The notes beneath the pieces are model-generated. The model was not told the origin of the DNA. It saw only the letters and a list, made by a program, of their open reading frames with translations, and did no database searches. A DNA stretch of 64,000 nucleotides, taken from Paenibacillus sabuli. Lineage in GTDB: Bacteria; Bacillota; Bacilli; Paenibacillales; Paenibacillaceae. Below are positions 23,157 through 32,140 of the stretch, piece by piece (the stretch's first letter is position 1; each line of letters begins with the position of its first letter). The stretch spans positions 124,001 to 188,000 of the forward strand of contig NZ_JACXIZ010000015.1 of NCBI RefSeq assembly GCF_014705605.1, written 5' to 3'. The position numbers and the translations under genes were made by a program.

Positions 23157-23987
23157 TCAGCCCTTGACCGAGCCGGCGGTGATGCCGGCGATGATGTGGC
23201 GCTGCATCGCCAGGAAGAACAGTACGATCGGCACGACGCCGAGCACGAGTCCGGCGAGCGCCAGGTCCCACTGCTTGGTATACTGGCCGAAAAACGAATA
23301 CGTCGCAAGCGGGATTGTCCGCAGCCCTGGATCGTACAGGAACAGCAGCGGCAGCAGGAAGTCGTTCCAGATCCAGAGGCTGTTGAGCAGCACGATCGTT
23401 ACGGTCATCGGCTTCAGCAGCGGGAATACGATGCGCCAGAAGACGCCGTACGGGCTGCAGCCGTCGACGACGGCCGACTCCTCGATCTCTCTGGGGATCG
23501 ACTTGATGAAGCCGTGATACAGGAACAGATTGAGCGAGACCCCGAAGCCGAAGTAGGCGATGCCCAGTCCCCACAGGCTGTTCATGATGCCGAGCGTGCT
23601 GGCCACCCGCACGAGCGGAATCATGATCGACTGAAACGGGATGACCATGGCCGCGACGAACAGCAGCAGCAGCGTGTTGTTGATCCGTCCGGGATGGCGC
23701 ACCATGCGGTAAGCGGCCATCGAGCTGATCACGATCAATCCGAGGTTACTGCCTACGGTGATCAGGAGCGAATTGGCAAAGGCGCTCGGAAAGCGCATGA
23801 TCTCCCAGACGCGGCTGTAGTTGCCCCATTGCACCGCCTCCGGCCAGCCGGCCGGATTGGCGAGCACGTCGCCGAAGCTCTTGAGCGAATTGACGCCGAC
23901 AAAGTAGAACGGGACCAAAAAGACGAGGGCGATCGCCAGGCCCAGCACGTCAAGGCCAAGCCGCTGCACGGAATAGGAACGCGTCAT
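23157..23987 (-). CDS. Sugar ABC transporter permease (MalG-type)
   Basis: 276 residues, six membrane helices, with the coupling EAA loop REIEESAVVDGCSPYGVFWRIVFPLLKP (EES..DG variant). Start ATG at 23987 overlaps the upstream permease stop (TGATG). C-terminus AMQRHIIAGITAGSVKG is the standard MalG ending. Works with the partner permease and the lipoprotein in sugar uptake. Confidence 0.93.
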   Translation of the reverse strand: MTRSYSVQRLGLDVLGLAIALVFLVPFYFVGVNSLKSFGDVLANPAGWPEAVQWGNYSRVWEIMRFPSAFANSLLITVGSNLGLIVISSMAAYRMVRHPGRINNTLLLLFVAAMVIPFQSIMIPLVRVASTLGIMNSLWGLGIAYFGFGVSLNLFLYHGFIKSIPREIEESAVVDGCSPYGVFWRIVFPLLKPMTVTIVLLNSLWIWNDFLLPLLFLYDPGLRTIPLATYSFFGQYTKQWDLALAGLVLGVVPIVLFFLAMQRHIIAGITAGSVKG

Positions 23988-24895
23988 CAGGCTTCGACCT
24001 CCTTTTTCTTGGTCACATACACCTGCAGCATCGTGATGAGCGCGACGATGACGAAGAAGATGAGCGCCTTGGCGGTGCCGATGCCGTACCGGTTGTTGCG
24101 GAACGCCTCCTGATAGATATTGAGCGCGACGGACTCGGTGGAGCCGTACGGGCCGCCTCCGGTGAGCGACAGGTTGAGATCGAACACCTTGAACGACCAG
24201 GAGATCGTCAGGAACAGGCTGACGGTCACGGCGGGCATGATGAGCGGCACGATGATCGAGCGCAGCAGCTGCAGCCGCGTGGCGCCGTCGATGCGGGCCG
24301 CCTCCATCAGCTCGGGCGGCACATTCATGAGCGCGGCGATGTAGATCACCATCAGATAGCCGGCGTATTGCCATACGGTGACGATGACGATGCCCCAGAA
24401 GGCGGTCCCCGATGTGCCGAGCCACGGTAGCTCGAAAAATCCGATGCCGGTCAGCTCTCCGATGGCGGCGAAGCCTTTGACGAAGATGAAGCTCCAGATA
24501 AAGCCGAGCAGCAGACCGCCGATGACATTGGGCAGGAAGAAGATCGTGCGCAGCAGGTTGCTGGTGCGGATCTTCTGCGTCACGAGCAGCGCGAGCCCGA
24601 AGCCGGCCAGATTCGTCAGGAGAACCGCGGCGACCGTATAGCGGGCCGTGAACCAGAACGAGGTGCGGAAGCCGTCGTCCTCCAGGAACACCTGCTTGTA
24701 GTTGTCCAATCCGACCCATTTGACGTTGGCGGTGACGCCGTTCCAGCTGGTGAACCCGTAGTAAATGCTGAGCACGAACGGGACGGCAATGATCAGGGTG
24801 AAAAACACGACAGCCGGGCCGACGAAGACAAGCTGTCTGATCCACTCTGCACGCGCTTTCTTATTGATCGCTTCGATGGGTATCACTCCCCTCAT
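23987..24895 (-). CDS. Sugar ABC transporter permease (MalF-type)
   Basis: 302 residues, six membrane helices and the EAA motif ELMEAARIDGATRLQLLRSIIVPLIMP. First gene of the minus-strand operon and divergent from the YesM-like kinase at 25044, which suggests control of the importer by that two-component system. Start ATG 24895 has GGAGTG-like SD upstream. Confidence 0.93.
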   Translation of the reverse strand: MRGVIPIEAINKKARAEWIRQLVFVGPAVVFFTLIIAVPFVLSIYYGFTSWNGVTANVKWVGLDNYKQVFLEDDGFRTSFWFTARYTVAAVLLTNLAGFGLALLVTQKIRTSNLLRTIFFLPNVIGGLLLGFIWSFIFVKGFAAIGELTGIGFFELPWLGTSGTAFWGIVIVTVWQYAGYLMVIYIAALMNVPPELMEAARIDGATRLQLLRSIIVPLIMPAVTVSLFLTISWSFKVFDLNLSLTGGGPYGSTESVALNIYQEAFRNNRYGIGTAKALIFFVIVALITMLQVYVTKKKEVEA

Positions 24896-25043
24896 GCTGG
24901 TTGCCGGGATCGGCTATGTCTTCAGTATAGACACTTGCACGCGAATCAAACACCGATAGCGTTGACAAGAAAAGTGGAAGATATTGATCTCGTCTGCTAC
25001 ACTGGAAGCGTCAATCTTGTTCCCCTTAGGAGGCGAATGCGTC

Positions 25044-26867
25044 ATGGCGGCAATCCGCAATAGCCTGCAAAAGAAACTCGTGCTGTTTTTGCTGGCCGCC
25101 ATCGTGCTGCCGATTGCGACCTCGATCATCGTCACTTACTTCTTCGCCAGAACCAATGTCAAGGACTCCTACATTCAAGAAAACACGACCTTGCTCTATC
25201 AAGGCGCAGCCAACCTGCGCAATTATCTGGAACGCCTCAATCAGGCGTCGCTGCTCATCTACCGCAATGCCGGCAACGCGCGCAGCCTCTACAATCTCGT
25301 GGAAAAGCGCGAGCTCGGCTTCGCCGACGATAAAGAGCTCTACGTCAACCTGCAATATATCGTCAACTCGCTGGCCGAAGGCAAGCAGGTGCATCTGTAC
25401 AGCGAACGCGCAGGCCGGTCGTATCGCTTCGCATACAATCTGCTGCGCAGCTCGCCCGGCGCCTCGTATGCGCCGAGCTTCCCGGAGGGGAGCGATGCCT
25501 ATCTCGAGCCGACGCATACGAGCCACGACTTCGGCGTGTCGCGCTTTTCCTTCGAGATCGAGGAGGAGGTCGTGACCATTCATCGCCAAATTCTCAACCA
25601 GCCGACCGACGAAATTCTCGGCACGCTCTCGATCGATATCCGCGCCCAGCGCATCCGCGAGATCAGCGAAATGCTGGTAGCGCAGGGCGAGGAGGAGCTG
25701 GTGCTATTCGACCGCACGGGGGCGCTCGTCTATGGCTCCGACGTAGCGGCCGCCGAGATCGCGCGTGCCTGGCTGCCGGACATGCTCGCCTCGTCTGCAG
25801 CGTCGGGGCACGCGGATGCGACGAGCGGGGCATTCCGCGGCGTATATCTGTACGAATCGATCCGCCTGCCCTTCGCCGAGTGGTACGTGGTCAAGCTCGT
25901 TCCCTATGACGTGCTCTATCGGGACGCGCGGCGGCTGACGCTGATCAACGGCTCGATCGTGCTGGCCTTCCTCGCGGTCGCCATGATCGCCGCCGCCTTC
26001 GTCTCGCTGCACTTCACGTCGCCGATCAAGCGGTTGATCCGTTATATCAACAAGGTCGAGACCGGCCAGCTCGATGCGGAGCTGTCGGTGCGGCGCTCGG
26101 ACGAAATCGGCGTGCTGGCGCATCGCTTCTCGCAGATGATCAGGCGTCTGAACCTTCATATCAATCGCGAGTATCGGCTGGAACTGGCCAATCGGACGAA
26201 TCAGCTGCGCGCGCTGCAGGCCCAGGTCAATCCGCACTTCATGAACAATGCGCTGCAGTCGATCGCCACGCTGGCGCTGCAAAAAAACGAGAAGAAAATC
26301 TATTCGCTGATCGCCGCGCTCGGCAAAATGATGCGCTATCAGATGAACACCGCCGAATCGGCGGTGCCGCTGGCCATGGAGGTCGACTACGTGCGGGCTT
26401 ATCTTGCGCTGCAAGCGCAGCGCTTCGAGGAACGCTTCGCCTACGAGCTGGAAATCGGCGAGACGGCCAAGCGGGTCGAGGTGCCGCGCATGCTGCTGCA
26501 GCCGATCGTCGAGAATTGCTTCAAGCACGGCCTGACTCAGACGCAGGCAGGCGAGATCCGGGTGACGGCGGATGTCGACGCGGACCGCTTGATCGTCGTA
26601 GTGGCAGATAATGGCGCGGGCATGGAGCCGCAGGCGCTGGAAGCGCTGCAGGCGAGGCTCGAGCGGCTGCGCGGCGGGGGCGACTGGTCCGGCGAGCTGC
26701 ATATCGGCCTGAGCAATGTCCAGTCGCGGCTGCAGTTGTATTACGAAGGGGCTGCGGCGATGACGCTGGAGGCTTCGCCGGGGCGGGGCATGCGGGTCCG
26801 GCTGGAGCTCCCGCTGCCGCCGATCGCGCCGGAGCATGCGGAGACAGAGGGGGGAGAACGACCATGA
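25044..26867 (+). CDS. YesM-type sensor histidine kinase
   Basis: 607 residues: a helix near 10-35, an extracellular sensor of about 250 residues, a second helix (INGSIVLAFLAVAMIAAAFVSL), HAMP, then the His_kinase domain with LRALQAQVNPHFMNNALQSIATLAL carrying the phosphorylated His, and an ATPase with IVENCFKHGL and VADNGAGM. ATG 25044 is chosen for the TTAGGAGG at 25026-25033. Overlaps its response regulator by 4 bases. Such pairs sense sugars, often with the adjacent binding protein. Confidence 0.93.
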   Translation: MAAIRNSLQKKLVLFLLAAIVLPIATSIIVTYFFARTNVKDSYIQENTTLLYQGAANLRNYLERLNQASLLIYRNAGNARSLYNLVEKRELGFADDKELYVNLQYIVNSLAEGKQVHLYSERAGRSYRFAYNLLRSSPGASYAPSFPEGSDAYLEPTHTSHDFGVSRFSFEIEEEVVTIHRQILNQPTDEILGTLSIDIRAQRIREISEMLVAQGEEELVLFDRTGALVYGSDVAAAEIARAWLPDMLASSAASGHADATSGAFRGVYLYESIRLPFAEWYVVKLVPYDVLYRDARRLTLINGSIVLAFLAVAMIAAAFVSLHFTSPIKRLIRYINKVETGQLDAELSVRRSDEIGVLAHRFSQMIRRLNLHINREYRLELANRTNQLRALQAQVNPHFMNNALQSIATLALQKNEKKIYSLIAALGKMMRYQMNTAESAVPLAMEVDYVRAYLALQAQRFEERFAYELEIGETAKRVEVPRMLLQPIVENCFKHGLTQTQAGEIRVTADVDADRLIVVVADNGAGMEPQALEALQARLERLRGGGDWSGELHIGLSNVQSRLQLYYEGAAAMTLEASPGRGMRVRLELPLPPIAPEHAETEGGERP

Positions 26868-28477
26868 AGGCCTTGATCGTAGACGACGAACGGCATGTGC
26901 GCGAGGCGATCCGGATGCTGATCGACTGGGACAGCTACGGCATCGCGGCGGTACTGGAAGCGGCAGATGGCGAGGCCGCCACACGCTTGATCGAGATGGA
27001 GCGGCCGGCCATCGTCTTCACGGACATGCTGATGCCCCTTATGCACGGCATGGAGCTGCTGACGTGGATTCGTCGGCATCATCCGGCATGCAAGACCATC
27101 GTCGTCAGCGGCCACGACGATTTCGACTATGTGCGTCATACGATGCAATCCGGCGGCTCGGACTATCTGCTCAAGCCGATCGACGAGGAGCAGCTCAACG
27201 AGGTGCTGCGCAAGGCGGTGGACGAATGGCATGCGGAAGAGCAGTCGCGCGACCGCGACCGCAGCCGCACTATGAAGCTCAATGCGATTCAGCCGATCTA
27301 CTGGGACAAGGCATTCACCCAGTTGACCGAGGAGCCGGACGCCTACGCGGCACTGGCGCGCGAGCTGGAGGCCGAATTCGGGCTGGCGCAAGACACCCGG
27401 CTGGCCCGCGTCGCCGTGCTGACGCTGGAGACGATGCAGCGCACGATCAAGGAGCGATTCGCCTCCAATCTCGATCTGCTCGCGTATGCCATCGCCAATA
27501 TTGCAAACGAAATACTGAGCCGCAAAGGGCGGGTCGGCTACGCCTTTCGCAATGCGAGCAAGGCGCACGAAATGGTGATCGTCTGTTGGGCGGACGCCGA
27601 GACGCTGCCGGCGCGGGTGCGAGAGATCAACGCGGGCATCGACCGTACATACGGCGTCGCCTTCGACTTCGGCATCGGCGGCGTGCGTCGCTTTCCGGGC
27701 GAGCTGCCGCAGACGCATCGCGAGGCGCTCTACGCGCTCAAGCGGCGCAATCTGCTGGAGGGCGGCGAGCGCGTGCATCTGTACGCGGAAGGCGAGGGCC
27801 TGGCGGGCTCGGCCGCGCTGCGCTTCGAGCGGCACCGCGAGACGCTGCGGCTGGCCGTGCTCGGCGGCGGGGCGTCTCGTATCGCCGAGGCGGCGGGCGC
27901 CTGGTTCGACGAGGTGCGGGCGCTGCAGGCCGTGACGATCGAGCAGCTCGACCTGTGGGTGCACGAATTCGCCGTGCTGCGCGCGCGCTGTCTGGAGGGA
28001 CGCACGCCAGGTCCGGCGCTCGCCCAGCGCATGCGGGCGATGGACCCTGGTGCATACCTGATCCCGGTCGACGCCTCCGGGCGACTGTCGATCGCGCAAT
28101 GGCAGCGCGAGGTCGAGGGCGTGCTGCAGGCGATGGCGGAGGAGCTGCGCGCGGCGGCGCCGAGCCCGACGATGAAGGAGATCGCGGATTATCTGGAGAC
28201 GCACTACCGCGAGGAGCTGTCGCTGCAGGTCATTGCGGGGCGGTTCGGCTTCAGCCGGGAATATGTCTCGCGCCGCTTCAAGCAGGAGCTCGGGGAGAAT
28301 GTCTCGGACTATCTGCTGCGCGTGCGCATGGAGAAGGCCAAGCTGCTGCTGCTGAGTCCGCAATGGCGGGTGGCGCAGGTGGCGGAGATGGTCGGCTTCG
28401 CCGACGAGAAGTACTTTAGCAAGGTGTTCAAAAAATGGACGGGGCGCTCGCCGAAGCAATTTCAACGGATCCATTAA
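26864..28477 (+). CDS. YesN-type response regulator (REC plus AraC HTH)
   Basis: 537 residues. The receiver (KALIVDDERHVREAIRMLIDW..., phosphorylatable Asp in IVFTDMLMPLM, LLKPID) is followed by a long middle region and a C-terminal AraC pair of helix-turn-helices (IADYLETHYREELSLQVIAGRFGFSREYVSRRFKQELGENVSDYLLRVRMEKAK...VAEMVGFADEKYFSKVFKKWTGRSPKQFQ). Activates sugar transport genes in this family, most likely the divergent importer. Confidence 0.94.
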   Translation: MKALIVDDERHVREAIRMLIDWDSYGIAAVLEAADGEAATRLIEMERPAIVFTDMLMPLMHGMELLTWIRRHHPACKTIVVSGHDDFDYVRHTMQSGGSDYLLKPIDEEQLNEVLRKAVDEWHAEEQSRDRDRSRTMKLNAIQPIYWDKAFTQLTEEPDAYAALARELEAEFGLAQDTRLARVAVLTLETMQRTIKERFASNLDLLAYAIANIANEILSRKGRVGYAFRNASKAHEMVIVCWADAETLPARVREINAGIDRTYGVAFDFGIGGVRRFPGELPQTHREALYALKRRNLLEGGERVHLYAEGEGLAGSAALRFERHRETLRLAVLGGGASRIAEAAGAWFDEVRALQAVTIEQLDLWVHEFAVLRARCLEGRTPGPALAQRMRAMDPGAYLIPVDASGRLSIAQWQREVEGVLQAMAEELRAAAPSPTMKEIADYLETHYREELSLQVIAGRFGFSREYVSRRFKQELGENVSDYLLRVRMEKAKLLLLSPQWRVAQVAEMVGFADEKYFSKVFKKWTGRSPKQFQRIH

Positions 28478-28593
28478 TAAAGGCAGGTTAGCGCGAAAGA
28501 CGGCACAGCGATTGGAAGATCAAATGCCGTCTGAAGCGGCGCTGCAGCACCTGATGGAAAGACGGAACTAGAATGTATGTTCGAAAAAAAGGA

Positions 28594-28623
28594 TTGACAC
28601 GCCACTCGAAGGTGTCCTATAAT
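28594..28623 (+). promoter_or_regulatory. Promoter with GGTGTC operator (UvrA-like gene)
   Basis: TTGACA (28594-28599), 18-base spacer, TATAAT (28618-28623) with GGTGTCC flush against the -10 (28611-28617). The half-site partner GCCACT at 28601-28606 is a partial match of GACACC. Same geometry as at 20316 and 31197. Confidence 0.7.
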
Positions 28624-28676
28624 CAGGTCCGGCAATCAAACGAACGGGGCCGATCAGCGCCCGAAAGGACGGTAGC

Positions 28677-30959
28677 ATGAGCGAAGCGAACGAAGCGAAC
28701 GTAGTAAAGGAAGCGAAGCAGGAATTCATCGTCATCTCGGGGGCGCGGGAGAACAATCTCCGCGACGTCTCCTTGCGCATCCCCAAGCGCAAGATCACGA
28801 TCTTCACCGGCGTCTCCGGCTCCGGCAAGTCCTCCATCGTATTCGACACGGTGGCCGCGGAGTCGACGCGCTTGCTCAACGAGAACTTCAGCATGTTCGT
28901 GCGCACCTTCCTGCCCCGCGTCCCGCAGCCGGATACCGACGGCATCGAGAACCTGAGCATGGCGGTCATTGTCGATCAGAAGCGACTCGGCGGCGGCTCG
29001 CATTCGACGATGGGCACAATTACCGATATCGCGCCGATCCTGCGGCTGCTCTTCTCGCGCGTCGGCCGGCCCGAGGTCGGTCCGGCGCATATGTTCTCCT
29101 TCAATGACCCGCAGGGCATGTGTCCCGCCTGCAGCGGTCTCGGACGGCGACTCGGCGTCGATCTGGCCAAGGCGGTGGACCTGTCCAAGTCGCTGCGCGA
29201 GGGCGCGCTCATGCTGCCGGACTACAAGGTGGACGGCTGGGAGTGGAACATGATCATCCAGTCCGGCTCCTACGATCCGGACCAAAAGCTGAGCGATTAC
29301 GCCGAGGAGGAGCTGCGGGAGCTGCTGCACGGCAAGGCCAAAAAAGTAAAGGTCGACTTCGCCGGCAAGGCGATGAACCTGACGGTCGAAGGCGTCATCG
29401 AAAAATTCACCAACAAGTATATCAAGCAGGACCTGAAGGCCAAGTCCGAGCGAACGCAAAAAACCGTGGCCCCGTACATCACGGAAGGTCCTTGCGACAG
29501 CTGCGGAGGGACGCGGCTGAACCCGGCGATCCTGGGTTGCCGCATCGGCGGCCGCAACATCGCCGAGCTGTCGGCAATGGAGGTCGGCGCGCTCATCCGC
29601 GTCGTGCGCGAGATCGACGATCCGGTCGCCGCCCCGATCGTCAAGTCGCTCGCCGAGCGGCTGCAGCATCTGGTCGACATCGGCCTCGACTATTTGACGC
29701 TGGACCGCGAGACGGACACGCTGTCCGGCGGCGAATCGCAGCGCGTCAAGATGGTCAAGCATCTCAGCGGCAGCCTGGTCGACGTGACCTACATCTTCGA
29801 CGAGCCGAGCATCGGCCTGCACCCCCGTGATGTGCACCGGCTCAATGCACTGCTGCAAAAGCTGCGCGACAAGGGCAACACCGTCATCGTCGTCGAGCAT
29901 GATCCGGACGTGATCAAGGTCGCCGACTATATCGTCGACGTCGGCCCCCATGCCGGCAGCCGCGGCGGCACCATCGTGTACGAAGGCAGCTACGAAGGAC
30001 TGCTGGAGGCCGATACGCTGACCGGCACGCACATGAAGCGCCCGCTGCAGCTCAAGTCCGCGTGCCGACGGCCGGTTGGCAAGCTTGAGATCGCCCATGC
30101 GACGCTGCACAATCTGCGCGACGTCAGCGTCGACATCCCGACCGGCGTGCTGACGGTCGTGACGGGCGTCGCCGGCTCGGGCAAAAGCACGCTGATCAAC
30201 GACGTGTTCCTCGGGCAGCATCCGGACGCGATCGTGATCGACCAGTCCGCGGTCGGCGTCTCGACGCGCTCCAATCCGGCGACCTACACGGGCATCATGG
30301 ACGATGTGCGCAAGGCGTTCGCCACGGCGAACAAGGTGAGCCCGGGCTTGTTCAGCTTCAATTCCAAGGGCGCCTGCGAGAATTGCCAAGGATTGGGCGT
30401 CGTGTACACCGATCTGTCGTTCCTGGACAGCGTCAAGCTGCCCTGCGAGGCGTGCGGCGGCAAGCGCTTCAAGGAAGAAGTGCTGGAGTATACACTCAGC
30501 GGCAAGTCGATTGCCGACGTGCTGGAGATGACGGTCGAGCAGGCGCTCGAATTTTTCGATCGCAAGGAGATCTTGCGCAAGCTGGAAGCGATGCGCGATG
30601 TCGGCTTGACCTATCTGACGCTCGGCCAGCCGCTCAGCTCTCTCTCGGGCGGGGAGTGCCAGCGCATCAAGCTCGCCAGCGAGCTGCACAAGCAAGGCAG
30701 CATCTATGTCATGGACGAGCCGACGACGGGGCTGCACATGTCGGATATCGGCCACCTGGTGACGATCATGAACCGGCTCGTCGATACGGGCAATACGGTC
30801 GTCGTGATCGAGCATAATCTCGACGTGATCAGTCAGGCCGACTGGATCATCGACATGGGGCCGGACGGCGGCAGCCGCGGCGGGCAGGTCGTCTTCGAGG
30901 GCACGCCCTCGCAGATCGTCGAGGCGGAAGGCTCGATTACGGGGCGGTATTTGAGGTAG
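28677..30959 (+). CDS. UvrA-like ABC ATPase (short paralogue, possible drug-resistance type)
   Basis: 760 residues with two ABC modules, GVSGSGKSS and GVAGSGKST Walker A sites, LSGGESQRVKM and LSGGECQRIKL signatures, and CxxC zinc motifs (CPACSGLG, CDSCGGTR, CENCQGLG...CEACGGKRF). It is about 180 residues shorter than true UvrA, missing much of the UvrB-binding/insertion part. Such short UvrA paralogues are associated with protection from DNA-binding antibiotics (DrrC-like). ATG 28677 has GAAAGGA about 10 bases upstream. Single gene with its own promoter and terminator. Exact role inferred. Confidence 0.87.
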   Translation: MSEANEANVVKEAKQEFIVISGARENNLRDVSLRIPKRKITIFTGVSGSGKSSIVFDTVAAESTRLLNENFSMFVRTFLPRVPQPDTDGIENLSMAVIVDQKRLGGGSHSTMGTITDIAPILRLLFSRVGRPEVGPAHMFSFNDPQGMCPACSGLGRRLGVDLAKAVDLSKSLREGALMLPDYKVDGWEWNMIIQSGSYDPDQKLSDYAEEELRELLHGKAKKVKVDFAGKAMNLTVEGVIEKFTNKYIKQDLKAKSERTQKTVAPYITEGPCDSCGGTRLNPAILGCRIGGRNIAELSAMEVGALIRVVREIDDPVAAPIVKSLAERLQHLVDIGLDYLTLDRETDTLSGGESQRVKMVKHLSGSLVDVTYIFDEPSIGLHPRDVHRLNALLQKLRDKGNTVIVVEHDPDVIKVADYIVDVGPHAGSRGGTIVYEGSYEGLLEADTLTGTHMKRPLQLKSACRRPVGKLEIAHATLHNLRDVSVDIPTGVLTVVTGVAGSGKSTLINDVFLGQHPDAIVIDQSAVGVSTRSNPATYTGIMDDVRKAFATANKVSPGLFSFNSKGACENCQGLGVVYTDLSFLDSVKLPCEACGGKRFKEEVLEYTLSGKSIADVLEMTVEQALEFFDRKEILRKLEAMRDVGLTYLTLGQPLSSLSGGECQRIKLASELHKQGSIYVMDEPTTGLHMSDIGHLVTIMNRLVDTGNTVVVIEHNLDVISQADWIIDMGPDGGSRGGQVVFEGTPSQIVEAEGSITGRYLR

Positions 30960-30971
30960 GTTAGCGCAGAA

Positions 30972-31010
30972 GGGCTCTAACGGTCACAGGAGGACCTTAG
31001 AGCTCTTTTT
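30972..31010 (+). terminator. Terminator after the UvrA-like gene
   Basis: GCTCTAACGGTC and GACCTTAGAGC pair (one bulge) followed by CTCTTTTT. One copy of the 23-bp dispersed element (30978-31000) forms this stem. Confidence 0.7.
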
Positions 31011-31160
31011 GCGCATCCCGCTGGCTGTAACGGACATCAGCGACGCTTAGAAGCGCATTCGCCGCAATTTCCTTTGGGATTGGGGCGCTAAGCGTCTCTG
31101 GTGACCGTTACAATTGCAGTTCGCCCGATTCGACACGCTAAGCGTCGCTCCTGTCCGTTA
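30978..31160. repeat. Four copies of a 23-bp dispersed element
   Basis: Copies at 30978-31000 (minus), 31028-31050 (minus), 31088-31110 (plus) and 31138-31160 (plus). In plus sense each begins CTAAG and ends GACCGTTA or GTCCGTTA, 23 bases in all. A fifth copy is at 8813-8835. Orientation is head-to-head, so large hairpins are possible. No gene lies between 30960 and 31279. Confidence 0.7.
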
Positions 31161-31196
31161 GAATTCGTTTTTCGCATGGACCAGCCGGTTCAGCAC

Positions 31197-31249
31197 TTGA
31201 CCAGACACCAAAAGGTGTCTTATAATTAACGCGTTACTAAAAGGTGTCC
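31197..31249 (+). promoter_or_regulatory. Promoter with two GGTGTC operators (reductase gene)
   Basis: TTGACC (31197-31202), 18-base spacer, TATAAT (31221-31226). A perfect palindrome GACACCAAAAGGTGTC (31204-31219) fills the spacer, and a second AAAAGGTGTCC lies at 31239-31249. This is the best-preserved of the three sites. Confidence 0.75.
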
Positions 31250-31279
31250 AAATAAAGCGAACGTGAAGGGGATGGATGT

Positions 31280-31990
31280 ATGGGACTGGTCAAAGATACG
31301 CTCGCAATATTCAAGAAGCGCGATCTAGTTGTGCGAGACATTCAGAAAGAAGCGGAAGGCATTTATACATTTCGATTCCAGAAACCGAATGATCTGATCT
31401 GGGAGCCTGGACAATACGGGCTGTTCGCCATCACGCACCGGAAGATCAAAAATGGCACGAAGCCGTTCAGCATTGCGTCCGTACCGGACGAACAGGTCGT
31501 GGCTCTGACTACGCGCATCGGGGAGCAACCAAGCGAATTCAAGCGCGCGCTGCTGGAGCTGACACCGGGCATGTCCGTCAAAATGAGCGGGCCGGCAGGC
31601 GCATTCGCACTTCCGGAAGACGCGCCCGCGCTGCTCGTCGCAGACGGCATCGGCATTACGCCGATCCGCGCCATCCTCAAGGGCGCGCATGCAGCGGGCC
31701 GCACCCGCCAGCACCCGCCCATACAAGTGCTCTATCTGGATCGCGACAACACCGGGTTGTACCGGGAGGAGCTGGAGGCCACCGCGAATCGTGCCGTGAC
31801 GCTGACCAGTCCGGATTCATCAGAGGCCTTGCATGGGCGCATCGCCTCCTTTATTTCAGCGCATTCTAACAGCGCTACCTATCTCATCGCCGGCCCTAAG
31901 CCGGGCGTGGACGCCATAGCGGCCGATGTGCAGCAGCAGGGGATCTCCAAAAAGAAGATCAAAAAGGATGCGTTCTACGGGTATGCCTGA
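31280..31990 (+). CDS. Flavodoxin/ferredoxin reductase-like FAD/NAD(P) oxidoreductase
   Basis: 236 residues. The FAD-binding half has PGQYGLFAI and KPFSIASVP (RxYS-type motif, here KPFS), and the NAD(P) half has LLVADGIGITPIRAIL and a terminal KKDAFYGY. This is the ferredoxin:NADP reductase superfamily without an iron-sulfur domain. ATG 31280 with AAGGGGATGG upstream. Stands alone behind a promoter shared in design with the ArsR and UvrA-like genes, so it may belong to the same response. Electron partner unknown. Confidence 0.83.
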   Translation: MGLVKDTLAIFKKRDLVVRDIQKEAEGIYTFRFQKPNDLIWEPGQYGLFAITHRKIKNGTKPFSIASVPDEQVVALTTRIGEQPSEFKRALLELTPGMSVKMSGPAGAFALPEDAPALLVADGIGITPIRAILKGAHAAGRTRQHPPIQVLYLDRDNTGLYREELEATANRAVTLTSPDSSEALHGRIASFISAHSNSATYLIAGPKPGVDAIAADVQQQGISKKKIKKDAFYGYA

Positions 31991-32068
31991 GGCAACTGCA
32001 TAGGTCTTATTTTCAATAATCGTATACTATGGCGCTCATGCTCAAATTTCGGTCTGGAATTTGGAAAC

Positions 32069-32101
32069 TTTCATATAGATTTCATATTACCCGCGTATGA
32101 T
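32069..32101 (+). promoter_or_regulatory. Direct-repeat operator and -10 box of the OmpR-type regulator
   Basis: TTTCATAT occurs at 32069-32076 and 32080-32087 (11-base period), and TATGAT (32096-32101) begins 15 bases after the second TTCAT. No good -35 hexamer, as expected for activator-dependent promoters. The same layout recurs before the ABC operon (34547-34589). Confidence 0.7.
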
Positions 32102-32140
32102 GGACATTGTAGAACACCGAAGCATAAGGAAGGTGGCCCA

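Noticed and set aside
23157-24845. 562-codon minus-strand frame that appears to fuse the two permeases
   Set aside because: Only the last 276 codons are the true permease; the upstream part is out of frame with the MalF-type gene and reads as nonsense.
25704-26984. 426-codon minus-strand frame opposite the YesM-type kinase
   Set aside because: Shadow frame; the plus strand carries full kinase motifs.
28623-30815. 730-codon minus-strand frame opposite the UvrA-like gene
   Set aside because: Shadow of the coding strand, whose motifs (Walker A, signatures, zinc CxxC) are unambiguous.
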